NCBI GenBank assembly: GCA_035525055.1
Contig: DATLEZ010000022.1
Location: 1 to 51,351 of the forward strand
DNA: 51,351 nt
Reading direction: 5' to 3'
Origin: DATEEG01 sp035525055
GTDB taxonomy: Bacteria; Actinomycetota; Acidimicrobiia; Spongiisociales; ZC4RG35
The notes below the pieces were generated by a model that was not told where the DNA came from, searched no databases, and worked only from the letters and a program-made list of their open reading frames with translations. A program made the translations under genes and the position numbers. How positions within the stretch are numbered: the stretch's first letter is position 1; the number at the start of each line of letters is the position of its first letter. This document shows, piece after piece, positions 1 to 8,116 of the stretch.

Positions 1-1
1 G

Positions 2-157
2 GGTCATGAGGACAAATGGATTCGGATTAGTGCTGCAGTGGCCCTCCGCGGCCACCGGCATCGCGGTTTGCGGTCGGTTCTGCTGGCCGAAATGGACGAT
101 CCCGAAGACCTGGTCCGCTACCACGTCAAGGAGCGACTCCACGAACTCGACGGATGA
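2..157 (+). CDS. C-terminal end of an unidentified protein, cut by the window edge
   Basis: Frame 2 is open from the window edge to a TGA at 155-157 and encodes about 51 residues ending VKERLHELDG. The segment is rich in Arg, Leu and Ala, and its spacing of small and charged residues (IRISAAVALRG, then DDPEDLVRYHV) looks like one or two alpha-helical HEAT-like repeats. That reading is a guess from pattern only. No start is visible, so neither length nor function can be stated. Confidence 0.45.
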   Translation, partial: GHEDKWIRISAAVALRGHRHRGLRSVLLAEMDDPEDLVRYHVKERLHELDG

Positions 158-307
158 CTCACCAGGAGTTCGTCAATTGGCCGGACTAGGCGCATAACGC
201 GTGCCCGAGACCCGCGAAGCCGACCGAACCACCCGCCCGATAACCGCCATATCATGCAATCCATCGCAGTTGGACTATTGGACTGACCACGCCCGTGACC
301 ATCGAGA

Positions 308-577
308 TCACTCGGTTTCGCCGTCACCGCCGGGCTCGTAGCGGTGTTCGACGAGCCACTCGAAGGTCTCATGGCGCGGGAACTTGAACTTCCGTCCGCC
401 TGGTGGCCGGTGCGAGGGGATGACTCCTTCACGAGCCCAGGTCCTGATCACCTGGTCCGACGTCGATAGCAGCTCGGCCAGCTGTTGACTGTCCATGACC
501 GGTGGCACATCCGGGTACCACCTCTTGTAGGTGAATTCGGGGCTCTCCTCGGTCATCTCATTCGGCTTCTTTCGCAT
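308..577 (-). CDS. Small helix-turn-helix (MerR/excisionase-type) DNA-binding protein
   Basis: This encodes about 89 residues. The centre (residues about 27-80) is a winged helix-turn-helix of the MerR/excisionase type: MDSQQLAELLSTSDQVIRTW is the helix pair and GGRKFKFPRHETFEWL the wing and following helix. Such proteins bind DNA as small regulators or recombination directionality factors. No integrase lies beside it, so a regulator is more likely. The start at 577 (MRKKPNEM) is chosen because further upstream the frame encodes unlikely sequence; a second ATG at 556 follows a purine-rich stretch and is equally possible. The gene is divergent from the one at 595 with almost no space between them, so their promoters must overlap the coding ends. 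Confidence 0.7.
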   Translation of the reverse strand: MRKKPNEMTEESPEFTYKRWYPDVPPVMDSQQLAELLSTSDQVIRTWAREGVIPSHRPPGGRKFKFPRHETFEWLVEHRYEPGGDGETE

Positions 578-594
578 CAGGACCCGCCGGACGA

Positions 595-1113
595 TTGAGC
601 AGAACGGCCAGGCACCTCTTCTCGGAAGAAACGAAACTGCTGACCCCACCGAACCGCTGGCAAGGTCGCCCCGGTGGACCTGGTCTCGACGCCGATGGCA
701 CCATTCTGAGTCGGCGCCGATCCCCCAAGCACCGCCAGCCGACCGACGTCTTCGCCGAGCTGGTGAGCTTCCCCGAATTCTTAGTCCACCCCCATTTGGA
801 AGTCGACGTGCTCCTTACGATCGAGGAGGAGCACTGGGTCTACACACCAGGCGTGGCCTGGCGTCGCAAGGGATGGACGATCGTCGAACGCCGACTGATC
901 GATGTGCTGGACTCTGTGGCACCTAACAACGCCGAGGATCTGATTCGGCTCATGCCCGACGGTTTGTCCGAGACGTTTACCACCGCCGATCTCGCCCAGA
1001 GGCTGGGCCGACCCCGGAGCGCCGCCCAACAAATGGCTTACTGCCTTCGGAAGGCCGGCGTGTTGGTTGCGGTCGGCAAGCGCGGCAACAACGTCGAATA
1101 CCGGCTGGGATAG
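595..1113 (+). CDS. Conserved hypothetical protein with a C-terminal winged-helix-like region
   Basis: The open frame gives 172 residues with a TTG as first start; the true start is uncertain. The first 45 residues are basic and low in pattern. From about residue 50 the sequence looks like a real fold: a segment on a region for locating or binding a partner (FAELVSFPEFLVHPHLEVDV), a conserved-looking WRRKGWTIVERRLIDVLDSV stretch, and a C-terminal part (FTTADLAQRLGRPRSAAQQM then GVLVAVGKRGNNVEYRL) that reads as a winged helix with a basic wing. I recall similar sequences in uncharacterised bacterial proteins but cannot assign a function. It is divergent from the HTH gene on the minus strand. 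Confidence 0.6.
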   Translation: MSRTARHLFSEETKLLTPPNRWQGRPGGPGLDADGTILSRRRSPKHRQPTDVFAELVSFPEFLVHPHLEVDVLLTIEEEHWVYTPGVAWRRKGWTIVERRLIDVLDSVAPNNAEDLIRLMPDGLSETFTTADLAQRLGRPRSAAQQMAYCLRKAGVLVAVGKRGNNVEYRLG

Positions 1114-1211
1114 GCATTGCTCGCCTGCCGCCGCTCCTGCGCTCTTTCCCCCCGTAAGTACGATCCACGGCGTGGAGAAATCGGGCAGACCCAGCCTCGA
1201 TGTGGTGTATC

Positions 1212-1428
1212 GGTTACGACCTCGGCGCGCTATCGCCAGTGGACCCGCGCTTGCCGTTTACGAGCACCTCGGATGGGAACGATGGACGGGCCCGACCCAG
1301 GTCATGGGTCCTGTGGGCCTGATCCCACACCTGACGACGACGGGGGTGTCTTCGTGCGGCGAGTCGACACCACTCTCCCCCTCGACGGTCCGCTCACCTG
1401 TGACTGGCGAACTGGCGACGTCTGGTGA
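1212..1428 (+). pseudogene. Decayed remnant of an AAC(2')-I aminoglycoside acetyltransferase, C-terminal part
   Basis: Three pieces in three frames line up with the C-terminus of AAC(2')-I enzymes: GYDLGALS (about 1212-1235), AVYEHLGWERWTGPTQVMGP (about 1253-1312), then TPDDDGGVFVRRVD and the terminal TCDWRTGDVW before a TGA at 1426-1428. Known AAC(2')-Ic proteins of mycobacteria end in a closely similar DDDG...CDWR.GDVW. At least two frameshifts separate the pieces, and no N-terminal acetyl-CoA-binding part is recognisable upstream. The enzyme family acetylates the 2'-amino group of aminoglycosides and is often chromosomal in actinobacteria. I see nothing else in the surrounding gene-free stretch from 1114 to 1662. 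Confidence 0.7.
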
Positions 1429-1662
1429 ACGGCGCCCCTCAAGCGGTCACGGATCAGGGACCGGGCCGAGGCGAAAGAGGAAATTTGAATCGAAAACTGC
1501 CGAAACTCTGGCAGGCTGAAAACCCTGGTCATGTGGTCGGTAGCAGCGGTGAGTTGTGACGGGCGGGCGCTGGATCCGGCTCCTGCTTGCGTTTCGCGAC
1601 CTTCGCAGTGACTAGATCATTCCAGTTGCGGGCATAGGTCTGGAGACCTAGGGTCCCCGGAC

Positions 1663-2289
1663 TTGCGACGTGGAGTTTTGGTTTTCTTAGTCGCCCTCTC
1701 GATGCTGGCAGCATTGCCAGCTCGGGCGGACGACCTTGCGTCAGCGATTAACAACGCCCGCGGGTCGGCGTTGGCGATCGATGGGACGGTAGATGCCTTC
1801 GCCCAAGCTGCCGCCCAGAGAATTGCCGCCAGCCAGGCCCTGGTGCATTCCAATCTCGGTCCGCTTCTCGGACCATGCAGCGCGGCCGGGGAAGTAATCG
1901 GCTTCGGACCCGACATCGGATCCGTGATGAACGCCTTCGCGGGGAGCCCGAGTCACTGGTCGACGATCAATCAGTCCAAGTGGAACGCAATGGGAACCGG
2001 GTTAGCCATCGACGGCAGCGGCACCGTCTGGGTCGCCGTCGTCTTCTGCACTCTCGCCGGCGCCGCTCCTGCCCCCGCCCCTGCCCCGACACCCACGCCT
2101 GCACCGGCACCACAGCCCGGACCCGTCGTCGATGAGCCTGCGCCGGAACCGCCGGTTCTCGCAACGACCGTGCTGAGAATCATCGGACCGTTCATCACCA
2201 CCGACGGCACCGTCTCAATGGTGATGGGGGCTTCGTCTTTCCTCCCGGAAGAGGACTGGCGGGTTTTCCGGTTCCCTTCGATCAACTAA
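1663..2289 (+). CDS. Secreted divergent CAP/SCP-like domain protein with a proline-rich linker
   Basis: This 208-residue protein starts at TTG. It opens with a signal peptide (MRRGVLVFLVALSMLAALPARA, likely cut before DD). Residues about 24-130 have the CAP/SCP layout: an N-terminal helix with small residues, LVHSNLG with the His, GEVIGFGPD resembling the GENI motif, SPSHWSTI with the second His, and GTGLAIDGSGTVWVAVVFC as the last strands. An Ala-Pro repeat linker (about 135-165) is followed by a short hydrophobic segment. CAP proteins are extracellular, with varied and often unknown roles. The ATG further in would remove the signal peptide, so the TTG is kept. Its 3' end overlaps that of asd by 8 bases, tail to tail. 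Confidence 0.7.
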   Translation: MRRGVLVFLVALSMLAALPARADDLASAINNARGSALAIDGTVDAFAQAAAQRIAASQALVHSNLGPLLGPCSAAGEVIGFGPDIGSVMNAFAGSPSHWSTINQSKWNAMGTGLAIDGSGTVWVAVVFCTLAGAAPAPAPAPTPTPAPAPQPGPVVDEPAPEPPVLATTVLRIIGPFITTDGTVSMVMGASSFLPEEDWRVFRFPSIN

Positions 2290-3295
2290 GACGTTCGGCG
2301 ATCTGAACCGCGTTGACCGCGGCGCCCTTGCGCAGGTTGTCGCCCACCGCCCACAGGTTGATGCCGCCCGTCCGGCCGAGGGTTTCCCGCACCCGCCCGA
2401 TCAGCACCTCGTCGCGTCCTGCGCAGTCGAGTGGCGTTGGGACACGATCCATCCACAACTCCCCCCCCGATGCATCACCAAGCAGCTTGATCGCCTCGGA
2501 CACGTCCAGCGGCCGATGGAACCAGAGCGAGGCGGCGATGCCATGGCCAACCATGACGGGCACCCGAACACAAGTTGGTTCGACTTCGAGATCCGGAGTC
2601 TCGAGGATCTTCCGGCTTTCGTTGACCAGCTTCCACTCTTCGTCCGTGTATCCCTGGTCGGTCTCGGACCCGGCGAAGGGCAGGACGTTCCAGCCGATCG
2701 GCCTGGCGTAAAGATCTCCGCCCGGGTCAAGCCAGCCGCCGCTTACCAGAGCGTCGCGATCGCGACCGAGCAGATCCATCTGCCGGGACAGCTCGTCGAT
2801 GCCGCGCTGACCCGATCCGGAAACAGACTGATAAGAGGTTGCGACCATCCGCTCCAGGCCCGCTGCGCGATGAAGGGGGCCTACCGCCACCATCAAGGCC
2901 ATGGTCGTGCAGTTGGGGTTGGACACGATTCCTCGATGGTCGCCGATGGCGTGATCGTTGACCCCGGCTACCACCAGTGGGACGTTGGGATCCCGGCGGA
3001 AGGCTGAGGAGTTGTCGACGACGACGGCCCCGGCCGCCACGAAAGCCGGGGCGAAGGCCCGGGAACGATCGGCCCCGGCCGAGAACAGGGCGATGTCGAC
3101 TCCGGCAGGGTCTGCATCCTCCAGATTCTCGACTTTGATTTCACCCCACCGAGTCTCGACGCTCGAGCCGGCCGATCGGGCCGATGCCAGGAGTCGGAGT
3201 TCGGCGAGTGGAAAGTCGCGCTGGCTGAGCACCTCGATCATGGTCCGGCCAACAGCTCCGGTTGCTCCGACTATGGCGATACGACGATCGCTCAT
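2282..3295 (-). CDS. asd: Aspartate-semialdehyde dehydrogenase
   Basis: This 337-residue enzyme makes aspartate semialdehyde from aspartyl phosphate with NADPH. That is the branch point to lysine, diaminopimelate, threonine and methionine. The N-terminus carries the NADP-binding GATGAVGRTM loop (residues 10-19). The catalytic Cys is C129 in SNPNCTT, and a His in the VMVGHGIAAS segment near residue 250 is the expected acid/base. Length is normal for the bacterial family. Its start overlaps the end of lysC by 4 bases, so the two are translationally coupled as lysC-asd. The threonine-pathway gene thrB is found separately at the far end of the window. Confidence 0.95.
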   Translation of the reverse strand: MSDRRIAIVGATGAVGRTMIEVLSQRDFPLAELRLLASARSAGSSVETRWGEIKVENLEDADPAGVDIALFSAGADRSRAFAPAFVAAGAVVVDNSSAFRRDPNVPLVVAGVNDHAIGDHRGIVSNPNCTTMALMVAVGPLHRAAGLERMVATSYQSVSGSGQRGIDELSRQMDLLGRDRDALVSGGWLDPGGDLYARPIGWNVLPFAGSETDQGYTDEEWKLVNESRKILETPDLEVEPTCVRVPVMVGHGIAASLWFHRPLDVSEAIKLLGDASGGELWMDRVPTPLDCAGRDEVLIGRVRETLGRTGGINLWAVGDNLRKGAAVNAVQIAERLS

Positions 3296-4524
3296 GCCCC
3301 CACCTCGGCGTTGACCATCGGAGGGTCGAAGGCGTCGTGAAGGGCCCTGACCGCGTCATCGACCTGGTGGCCTCGCACGATGCACGAAATGCGAATGGTG
3401 GACGTCGAGATCATCTCGATGTTGATGCCTGCATCCGACAATGCCCGAAAGACCCCGGCGGCGACGCCCGGATGGGACTTCATCCCTGCTCCGATCAGGG
3501 ACACCTTGCCGACGTTCTCGTCGATCTCGACCCCGGCCGCCCCCAGCTCATTCGCAACCTTGCCGGCCACTTCGGAGGCGTTGGCCGCCGACCCCCTGGG
3601 AACGGTGAAGCTGATATCAGTCAGGCCGTCGTGGCCGACGTTCTGGACGATCATGTCGACATTGACTCCGCGCTCGGCCAGAGGCTCGAAGAGGGCCGCT
3701 GCCACACCGGGTTGGTCGGGTACACCGCGCACGGTGACCTTGGCCTCGGACCGGTCGTGGGCGATCCCTCTGATGATGGCTTGCTCCAACGTGGCCTCCT
3801 TGACCCAGGTTCCGAAACCCCGGTGGAAAGACGATCGAACATGTATGGGTATGTTGTAACGGCGGCCGACCTCGACCGACCGCGTCATCAGGACACCGGC
3901 TCCCGATGCCGACAATTCCAGCATCTCGTCGAACGAAACCTCGTCGAGTTTTTTCGCACCGGGCACGATTCGTGGATCGCTCGTGAAGACTCCGTCGACA
4001 TCGGTGTAGATCTCGCACACATCTGCGGCCAGCACCGCCGCCAGGGCGACGGCGGTGGCATCGGAACCGCCCCGTCCGATGGTTGTGATCTCCTTCGAGG
4101 CAGGATCCACGCCCTGGAAACCAGCCACGATCACAACTTTGCCGGCGTCCAGACCCTGCTGGACCCGATCGCCCCTGATCTCCTTGATCCGGGCCGACCC
4201 GTGAGTGCCATCCGTGAGAATGCCCGCCTGGGAACCGGTCAGGCTGATGGCCTCGATGCCGCGGGCGTGGATCGCCATTGCGGTCAGGGCCATGGTGATC
4301 CGTTCTCCCGACGTCAGAAGCATGTCCATCTCACGGGCGGACGGGTCGGGGGTAACGGCCTTGGCGAGTTCGATCAGTTGATCGGTGGTGTGACCCATCG
4401 CTGAAACCACCACAACAACCTGGTTGCCCTGCTGACGCGTCTCGACCACCCGGTCGGCCACGGCGTTGATCCGCTCGGGGTCGGCGACCGAAGTTCCGCC
4501 ATACTTCTGGACGATGAGTGACAT
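3292..4524 (-). CDS. lysC: Aspartate kinase with two ACT domains
   Basis: This 410-residue enzyme phosphorylates aspartate in the first step of the aspartate family pathway. The kinase domain opens with VQKYGGTSVADPERI and contains the GRGGSDATAVALAA and YTDVDGVFTSDPR motifs. The C-terminus holds two ACT domains, one starting at about residue 270 (VRGVPDQPGVAAALFEPLAE) and one at about 345 (VSLIGAGMKSHPGVAAGVF). This architecture is typical of actinobacterial Ask enzymes inhibited by lysine and threonine. Actinobacterial ask genes often carry an internal start for a regulatory beta subunit; a candidate internal Met precedes the ACT region but is not proven. It is the first gene of the lysC-asd operon. 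Confidence 0.95.
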   Translation of the reverse strand: MSLIVQKYGGTSVADPERINAVADRVVETRQQGNQVVVVVSAMGHTTDQLIELAKAVTPDPSAREMDMLLTSGERITMALTAMAIHARGIEAISLTGSQAGILTDGTHGSARIKEIRGDRVQQGLDAGKVVIVAGFQGVDPASKEITTIGRGGSDATAVALAAVLAADVCEIYTDVDGVFTSDPRIVPGAKKLDEVSFDEMLELSASGAGVLMTRSVEVGRRYNIPIHVRSSFHRGFGTWVKEATLEQAIIRGIAHDRSEAKVTVRGVPDQPGVAAALFEPLAERGVNVDMIVQNVGHDGLTDISFTVPRGSAANASEVAGKVANELGAAGVEIDENVGKVSLIGAGMKSHPGVAAGVFRALSDAGINIEMISTSTIRISCIVRGHQVDDAVRALHDAFDPPMVNAEVGA

Positions 4525-4610
4525 AAGGCTGGCTGGTCGGATCGGTGGACGAATTGCCGTAGACCAGGTCCACCCGATAGCTTAAAGGCCTCCTCCGTGC
4601 TCCCCTCCTC

Positions 4611-5384
4611 ATGACAGACCGCCGCCAACGCCAGAAAGAGCAGCGCGCGGCGCGACTGGAAGAAGAGAAGAAGGCAGCTACCCGCAAGGAGTTCCGCCGA
4701 CGGATCCTGGTCGCTCTCGGCATTGGCCTCGGCCTCACCGCTGTCCTCGTCCTGACCAGCCTCCTCGGCAACCAGCCCACGACCCTCCCGGCGTCGTATC
4801 AGGCCTTCCGCGACCAGCCCACCGCCTGCGGAGCCGAGGCGCCGCCCGACGTGGAGATCATGTCCTTCCCCGAAGCGGAGGACCAGGGTCTCGGCAGCGA
4901 ACCGGTAACCATCACGATCAACACATCATGCGGGCCGATCGTCCTCGAGCTCGACCCGGCCAGTTATCCGGAGACGGTGAACTCGTTCGTGTTCCTGGCG
5001 AGCGAAGGGTTTTACGACGGATCGGTGTTCCATCGGATCGCATCGGAATTTGTCATTCAGGGCGGCGATCCCGAAGCAACCGGGACCGGCGGCCCCGGAT
5101 ACGTGGTCCCGGACGAGTTTCCACCCGACGACTTCATCTACGAGGAAGGGGTCGTCGCCATGGCCAACGCCGGCGGCGGGACTACGGGAAGCCAGTTCTT
5201 TGTCGTAGTTGGTGACGATGCCAGGGTGCTCAACAACACATTCAATGTCGTCGGGCGCGTGGTCTCAGGCGAGGAGACCCTCGACGCCATCGAAGCAGTC
5301 CCCACCTCGGTGGCCCCCGGCACCAACGAACGAAGCCGCCCGACGGAAACGGTCTACATCGAGTCAATCGAGATCAATCGATGA
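4611..5384 (+). CDS. Membrane-anchored cyclophilin-type peptidyl-prolyl isomerase
   Basis: The protein has 257 residues. A charged N-terminal stretch (residues 1-30, many Arg, Lys, Gln, Glu) is followed by one membrane segment (ILVALGIGLGLTAVLVLTSL, about 31-50). A cyclophilin domain lies outside (about 95-257) with FHRI, FVIQGGDP, GSQFF and a final ESIEI strand. Cyclophilins catalyse cis-trans isomerisation of prolyl bonds; here this would be in the cell-wall space. The motif VFHRI keeps the active-site Arg and GSQFFVV keeps the Gln-Phe pair. It is divergent from lysC and followed by an inverted heptad repeat. Confidence 0.9.
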   Translation: MTDRRQRQKEQRAARLEEEKKAATRKEFRRRILVALGIGLGLTAVLVLTSLLGNQPTTLPASYQAFRDQPTACGAEAPPDVEIMSFPEAEDQGLGSEPVTITINTSCGPIVLELDPASYPETVNSFVFLASEGFYDGSVFHRIASEFVIQGGDPEATGTGGPGYVVPDEFPPDDFIYEEGVVAMANAGGGTTGSQFFVVVGDDARVLNNTFNVVGRVVSGEETLDAIEAVPTSVAPGTNERSRPTETVYIESIEINR

Positions 5385-5385
5385 G

Positions 5386-5459
5386 CGTTTTACGTCTTAC
5401 GTTTTACGTACATCCTCGGTCCTCTCCGACGTAGAACGTAGAACGTAAAACGTAAAACG
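5386..5459. repeat. Inverted pair of 7-base tandem repeats, CGTTTTA/CGTAAAA class
   Basis: The left arm (5386-5411) reads CGTTTTA, CGTCTTA, CGTTTTA, CGTAC. The right arm (5429-5459) reads CGTAGAA, CGTAGAA, CGTAAAA, CGTAAAA, CG. The arms are near reverse complements around a 17-base spacer and could form a long hairpin. The array fills the gap between the cyclophilin stop and the next start, ending 5 bases before that ATG. There is no T-tract, so it is not a standard terminator. A related unit occurs at 21135-21190. Confidence 0.85.
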
Positions 5460-5464
5460 ATTCC

Positions 5465-6298
5465 ATGATCGACCTTCATGTTCATTCGACGGCTTCTGAT
5501 GGGTCCGAGTCGCCTGCTGTCGTCGTTCAACTGGCGGCGGCGGCCGGGCTCAAGGCAATCGCGCTTACCGACCATGACACCCAGGCAGGCGTCGTCGAAG
5601 CCCGGGCCGAAGCCGCCCTCACCGGCGTCGAACTGATCCCCGGAACCGAGCTTTCGGTCGAGTGGGCTCAGGGAGCCATGCACATGGTGGTCCTGTTCCT
5701 CGAGCCCGGCCCGGGGCCGCTTCAGGATCGGCTGGCCGAGCTGAGAAAGGGCCGATCGGAACGCAACACTCGCATCGTCGAGCGTCTTGCCGAGCTAGGG
5801 CTGCCGATCTCCGACTCCGAGATTCTTGCGCTTGCCGCCGGCGAATCGGTCGGGCGGCCTCACATCGCAGCCGTAATGGTCAATCGCGGTTACGTCGGGT
5901 CGATCTTCGAAGCGTTCGATCGGTATCTCGGCGGGGGCAAGCCTGCCTACATGGCGAGACCGAGGCTCTCGCCCGAGGAGGCGATTGGCCTGGCCCTGGA
6001 ATCGCGGGCAGTCCCGATCGTCGCCCATCCCCACACCCTGGGTCTCAATACCTCCGAGGAGGTATCGACGACCCTGCGAAGGCTCGCAGACGCCGGACTG
6101 GTCGGAATCGAGTGCTACTACCCGCTGTACTCGCCGTTCGAGCGAGAGGGTTACGCGGCTCTGGCAACCCGCTTCGGCCTCAAGCCTTCCGGGGGCAGCG
6201 ACTATCACGGCACCTACAAGCCTGAGGTCGAATTGGGGGTCGGCCGCGGCAACCTGGCCGTGGCTGACGAACTGTTAGATGCCTTGCGTCCGGGCTGA
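5465..6298 (+). CDS. PHP-domain phosphoesterase (RNase AM/TrpH-type)
   Basis: This 277-residue PHP-domain protein begins IDLHVHSTASDGS, the first metal-binding motif (HxH), followed by ALTDHDTQAG (second motif), GTELSVEW, VGRPHIAAVM, VAHPHTLG and the last motif SGGSDYHG. These are the metal ligands of the RnaAM/YciV/TrpH group, which hydrolyses 3',5'-nucleoside bisphosphates and 5' ends of short RNAs. Length matches that family (about 280). The ATG lies directly after the inverted heptad repeat, so there is no normal ribosome binding site. It is followed 18 bases later by murJ in the same direction. Confidence 0.85.
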   Translation: MIDLHVHSTASDGSESPAVVVQLAAAAGLKAIALTDHDTQAGVVEARAEAALTGVELIPGTELSVEWAQGAMHMVVLFLEPGPGPLQDRLAELRKGRSERNTRIVERLAELGLPISDSEILALAAGESVGRPHIAAVMVNRGYVGSIFEAFDRYLGGGKPAYMARPRLSPEEAIGLALESRAVPIVAHPHTLGLNTSEEVSTTLRRLADAGLVGIECYYPLYSPFEREGYAALATRFGLKPSGGSDYHGTYKPEVELGVGRGNLAVADELLDALRPG

Positions 6299-6316
6299 GA
6301 CCGCCATCATGGGTCT

Positions 6317-7897
6317 GTGCAGGAACCCCAACCGCCAGAGTTAACCGGCGGATCTACCCGCAAGCCACTCGGTCTTGGTGGCGCCGCCCTGCTGGTTTCG
6401 GCTTCGGTGCTGGCATCACGATTGCTGGGTCTGCTCCGGGAGACGCTTCTCGCCGCTCTGCTCGGGGTGACGGCCGAAAGCGACGTCTATCGATATGCGT
6501 TCTTGATTCCCGACCTGATCAACTATCTGCTGGCCGGCGGGTTCCTTTCGATCACACTGATCCCTTTGCTGGCTCGGCGGGTTGAGGCCGGGGACGAGAA
6601 CGGGCTATGGGCCGACTTCGGCACTGTGTTCAGGTTCGTCGGCTTGGCGATTGTCGGAATCACGGCCGTGATGATGACTCTGGCCGAGCCCCTGGCCCGG
6701 TTGTTGTTCCCGTCTCTGGATGCTGTTGACCTTGCCGCGGTCGTCCGCCTTACGATGATCGTCCTCCCTGCCCAGGTGTTCTTTGTGACCGGATCGTTGT
6801 TCATGGCGGCGCAGTACGTGCAACGGCGATTCCTCTATCCGGCCCTGGCGCCCGTCGTCTACAACCTGGGGATCATCGGCGGGGGCTTGCTCGGCGCCGC
6901 CTTTGGCGAGCCGAGCCCTGACGCCTTCATCTGGGGAGCCCTGGCCGGGGCCGCGATTGGCAGCCTGGGTCTGCAGTGGTGGGGGGCCCATCAGGCCGGA
7001 CTCCGGTGGGTCAAGGCCAAGACAGCCGTCCTGTCGGAGTACTTCGCCCTGGCCCTTCCATTGATGGTGGGTCAATCGGTGGCGGTTCTCGACGAGCAGT
7101 TCCCCCGATTGTTCGGCCCGGTGGTCGGAACCGGGGCAGCGACTTCCCTGTCGCTGGCCAGGATGCTCAACATGCTCGCCGTGGGGATGATTGCCCAGGC
7201 CGCGGCAGTGGCGAGCTACCCGTTCCTGGCGAGGCTGGCAGCAGGGCCCAGGGCGGAGGAAGTCGACACCGTCACGATCCGTTCCCTCCGCACAACTGTC
7301 GCCGTGGCACTCTTTGCTTCCGCTTTCTTCTGGGCCGCCAGCGGCCCCCTCGTTCGGATCGCGTATCAATGGGGTGCCTTCGATGAGGCAGCCTCCGAGG
7401 TGGTCGCCGGGCTCCTTTCGATCTTCGCCCTGGCGATCCCTGCTTGGGGAATCCATCAGGTCATCGTCCGTTGGTTCTATGCCCACCGGCGAATGTGGTT
7501 GCCGGTCCTGATCGGAACCGGCGCCACCGCGGTGGCGATACCGGCGACACTGCTGGCCGCCGACCGATGGGGAGCAGAAGGCGTCGCGGCAGCCAGCACG
7601 GCCGTGATGTGGACCTACACCGTTGCCATGGCCGTCGCCTGGTTCGTCGGAAGTGACCATCGACGGTCCTCATTGCTGGATGCCATTGCCCGGGGAATCG
7701 TGCCGGCCGTCGCCGCCGGCGTCGCGGGCAGGTGGTTCTCACAACAACTGCCGTTCGACTCGATTGGGATGGCCCTGTTGACGGCGGCGATCACGGGAGT
7801 GGTCGCGGTGATTGTCTTCGTCGCTCTGGCCCGATTGTTCCGATTCGCCGAAGCCAATCCGAAGGAATGGCGGCGAAAGTCTCCCGAGCCGGGGTGA
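6317..7897 (+). CDS. murJ: MurJ/MviN-type lipid II flippase
   Basis: This 526-residue integral membrane protein has about 14 hydrophobic segments and the MATE-like MVIN fold. It carries the family features SASVLASRLLGLLRETLLAA near the start (RLLGLLRE is the conserved TM1 motif), the YRYAFLIPDLINYLLAGGFL segment and FFVTGSLFMAAQYVQRRFLYPA. MurJ flips lipid II across the cytoplasmic membrane for peptidoglycan synthesis. The start is a GTG at 6317. It lacks the large C-terminal pseudokinase extension of mycobacterial MviN and so is close to the basic bacterial length. Downstream genes are on the other strand. Confidence 0.9.
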   Translation: MQEPQPPELTGGSTRKPLGLGGAALLVSASVLASRLLGLLRETLLAALLGVTAESDVYRYAFLIPDLINYLLAGGFLSITLIPLLARRVEAGDENGLWADFGTVFRFVGLAIVGITAVMMTLAEPLARLLFPSLDAVDLAAVVRLTMIVLPAQVFFVTGSLFMAAQYVQRRFLYPALAPVVYNLGIIGGGLLGAAFGEPSPDAFIWGALAGAAIGSLGLQWWGAHQAGLRWVKAKTAVLSEYFALALPLMVGQSVAVLDEQFPRLFGPVVGTGAATSLSLARMLNMLAVGMIAQAAAVASYPFLARLAAGPRAEEVDTVTIRSLRTTVAVALFASAFFWAASGPLVRIAYQWGAFDEAASEVVAGLLSIFALAIPAWGIHQVIVRWFYAHRRMWLPVLIGTGATAVAIPATLLAADRWGAEGVAAASTAVMWTYTVAMAVAWFVGSDHRRSSLLDAIARGIVPAVAAGVAGRWFSQQLPFDSIGMALLTAAITGVVAVIVFVALARLFRFAEANPKEWRRKSPEPG

Positions 7898-7900
7898 GCC

Positions 7901-8116
7901 TCAGCGGGCGGTCAGGCCCCGGTACTCCGGGGAGATATCGGGCATCGGATCGTCGGGATCAGTTCCCTGGTAGGCCCTGACCCAGACGGGTAAACGGGGC
8001 GGGCCCGGACGCGCCGACCGGGCAGCAGAAGCTTCGGCCAGCAGCCGGTTGAACACGGCAACGATGGCGGCGGCCTCGTACGGTCCGGCGCCGCCTCTTA
8101 TCTCGAATTCAGCCAT
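7901..8116 (-). CDS. Small protein resembling the acyl-CoA carboxylase epsilon subunit
   Basis: This 71-residue protein has an N-terminal strand and helix (FEIRGGAGPYEAAAIVAVFN), an Ala/Arg/Pro-rich middle and an end in SPEYRGLTAR. Actinobacterial acyl-CoA carboxylase epsilon subunits are small, begin with a similar strand plus an EAAA/EELAA helix, and end in a short Trp/Arg-rich tail. They bind and stabilise propionyl/acetyl-CoA carboxylases. The start overlaps the end of methylmalonyl-CoA epimerase by 8 bases (ATGGCTGA). This coupling fits a role in propionyl-CoA metabolism. No carboxylase alpha or beta gene is in the window, so the call rests on length, pattern and neighbour. Confidence 0.5.
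   Translation of the reverse strand: MAEFEIRGGAGPYEAAAIVAVFNRLLAEASAARSARPGPPRLPVWVRAYQGTDPDDPMPDISPEYRGLTAR

Noticed and set aside
3262..4404. A long plus-strand open frame (380 codons) opposite lysC
   Set aside because: It is the antisense shadow of lysC/asd in a GC-rich genome; its translation has no domain and the minus-strand frames match lysC and asd fully.
6605..7660. A 351-codon minus-strand frame opposite murJ
   Set aside because: Composition (Gly, Asp, His, Gln rich) is typical of an antisense frame; murJ on the plus strand explains the region.
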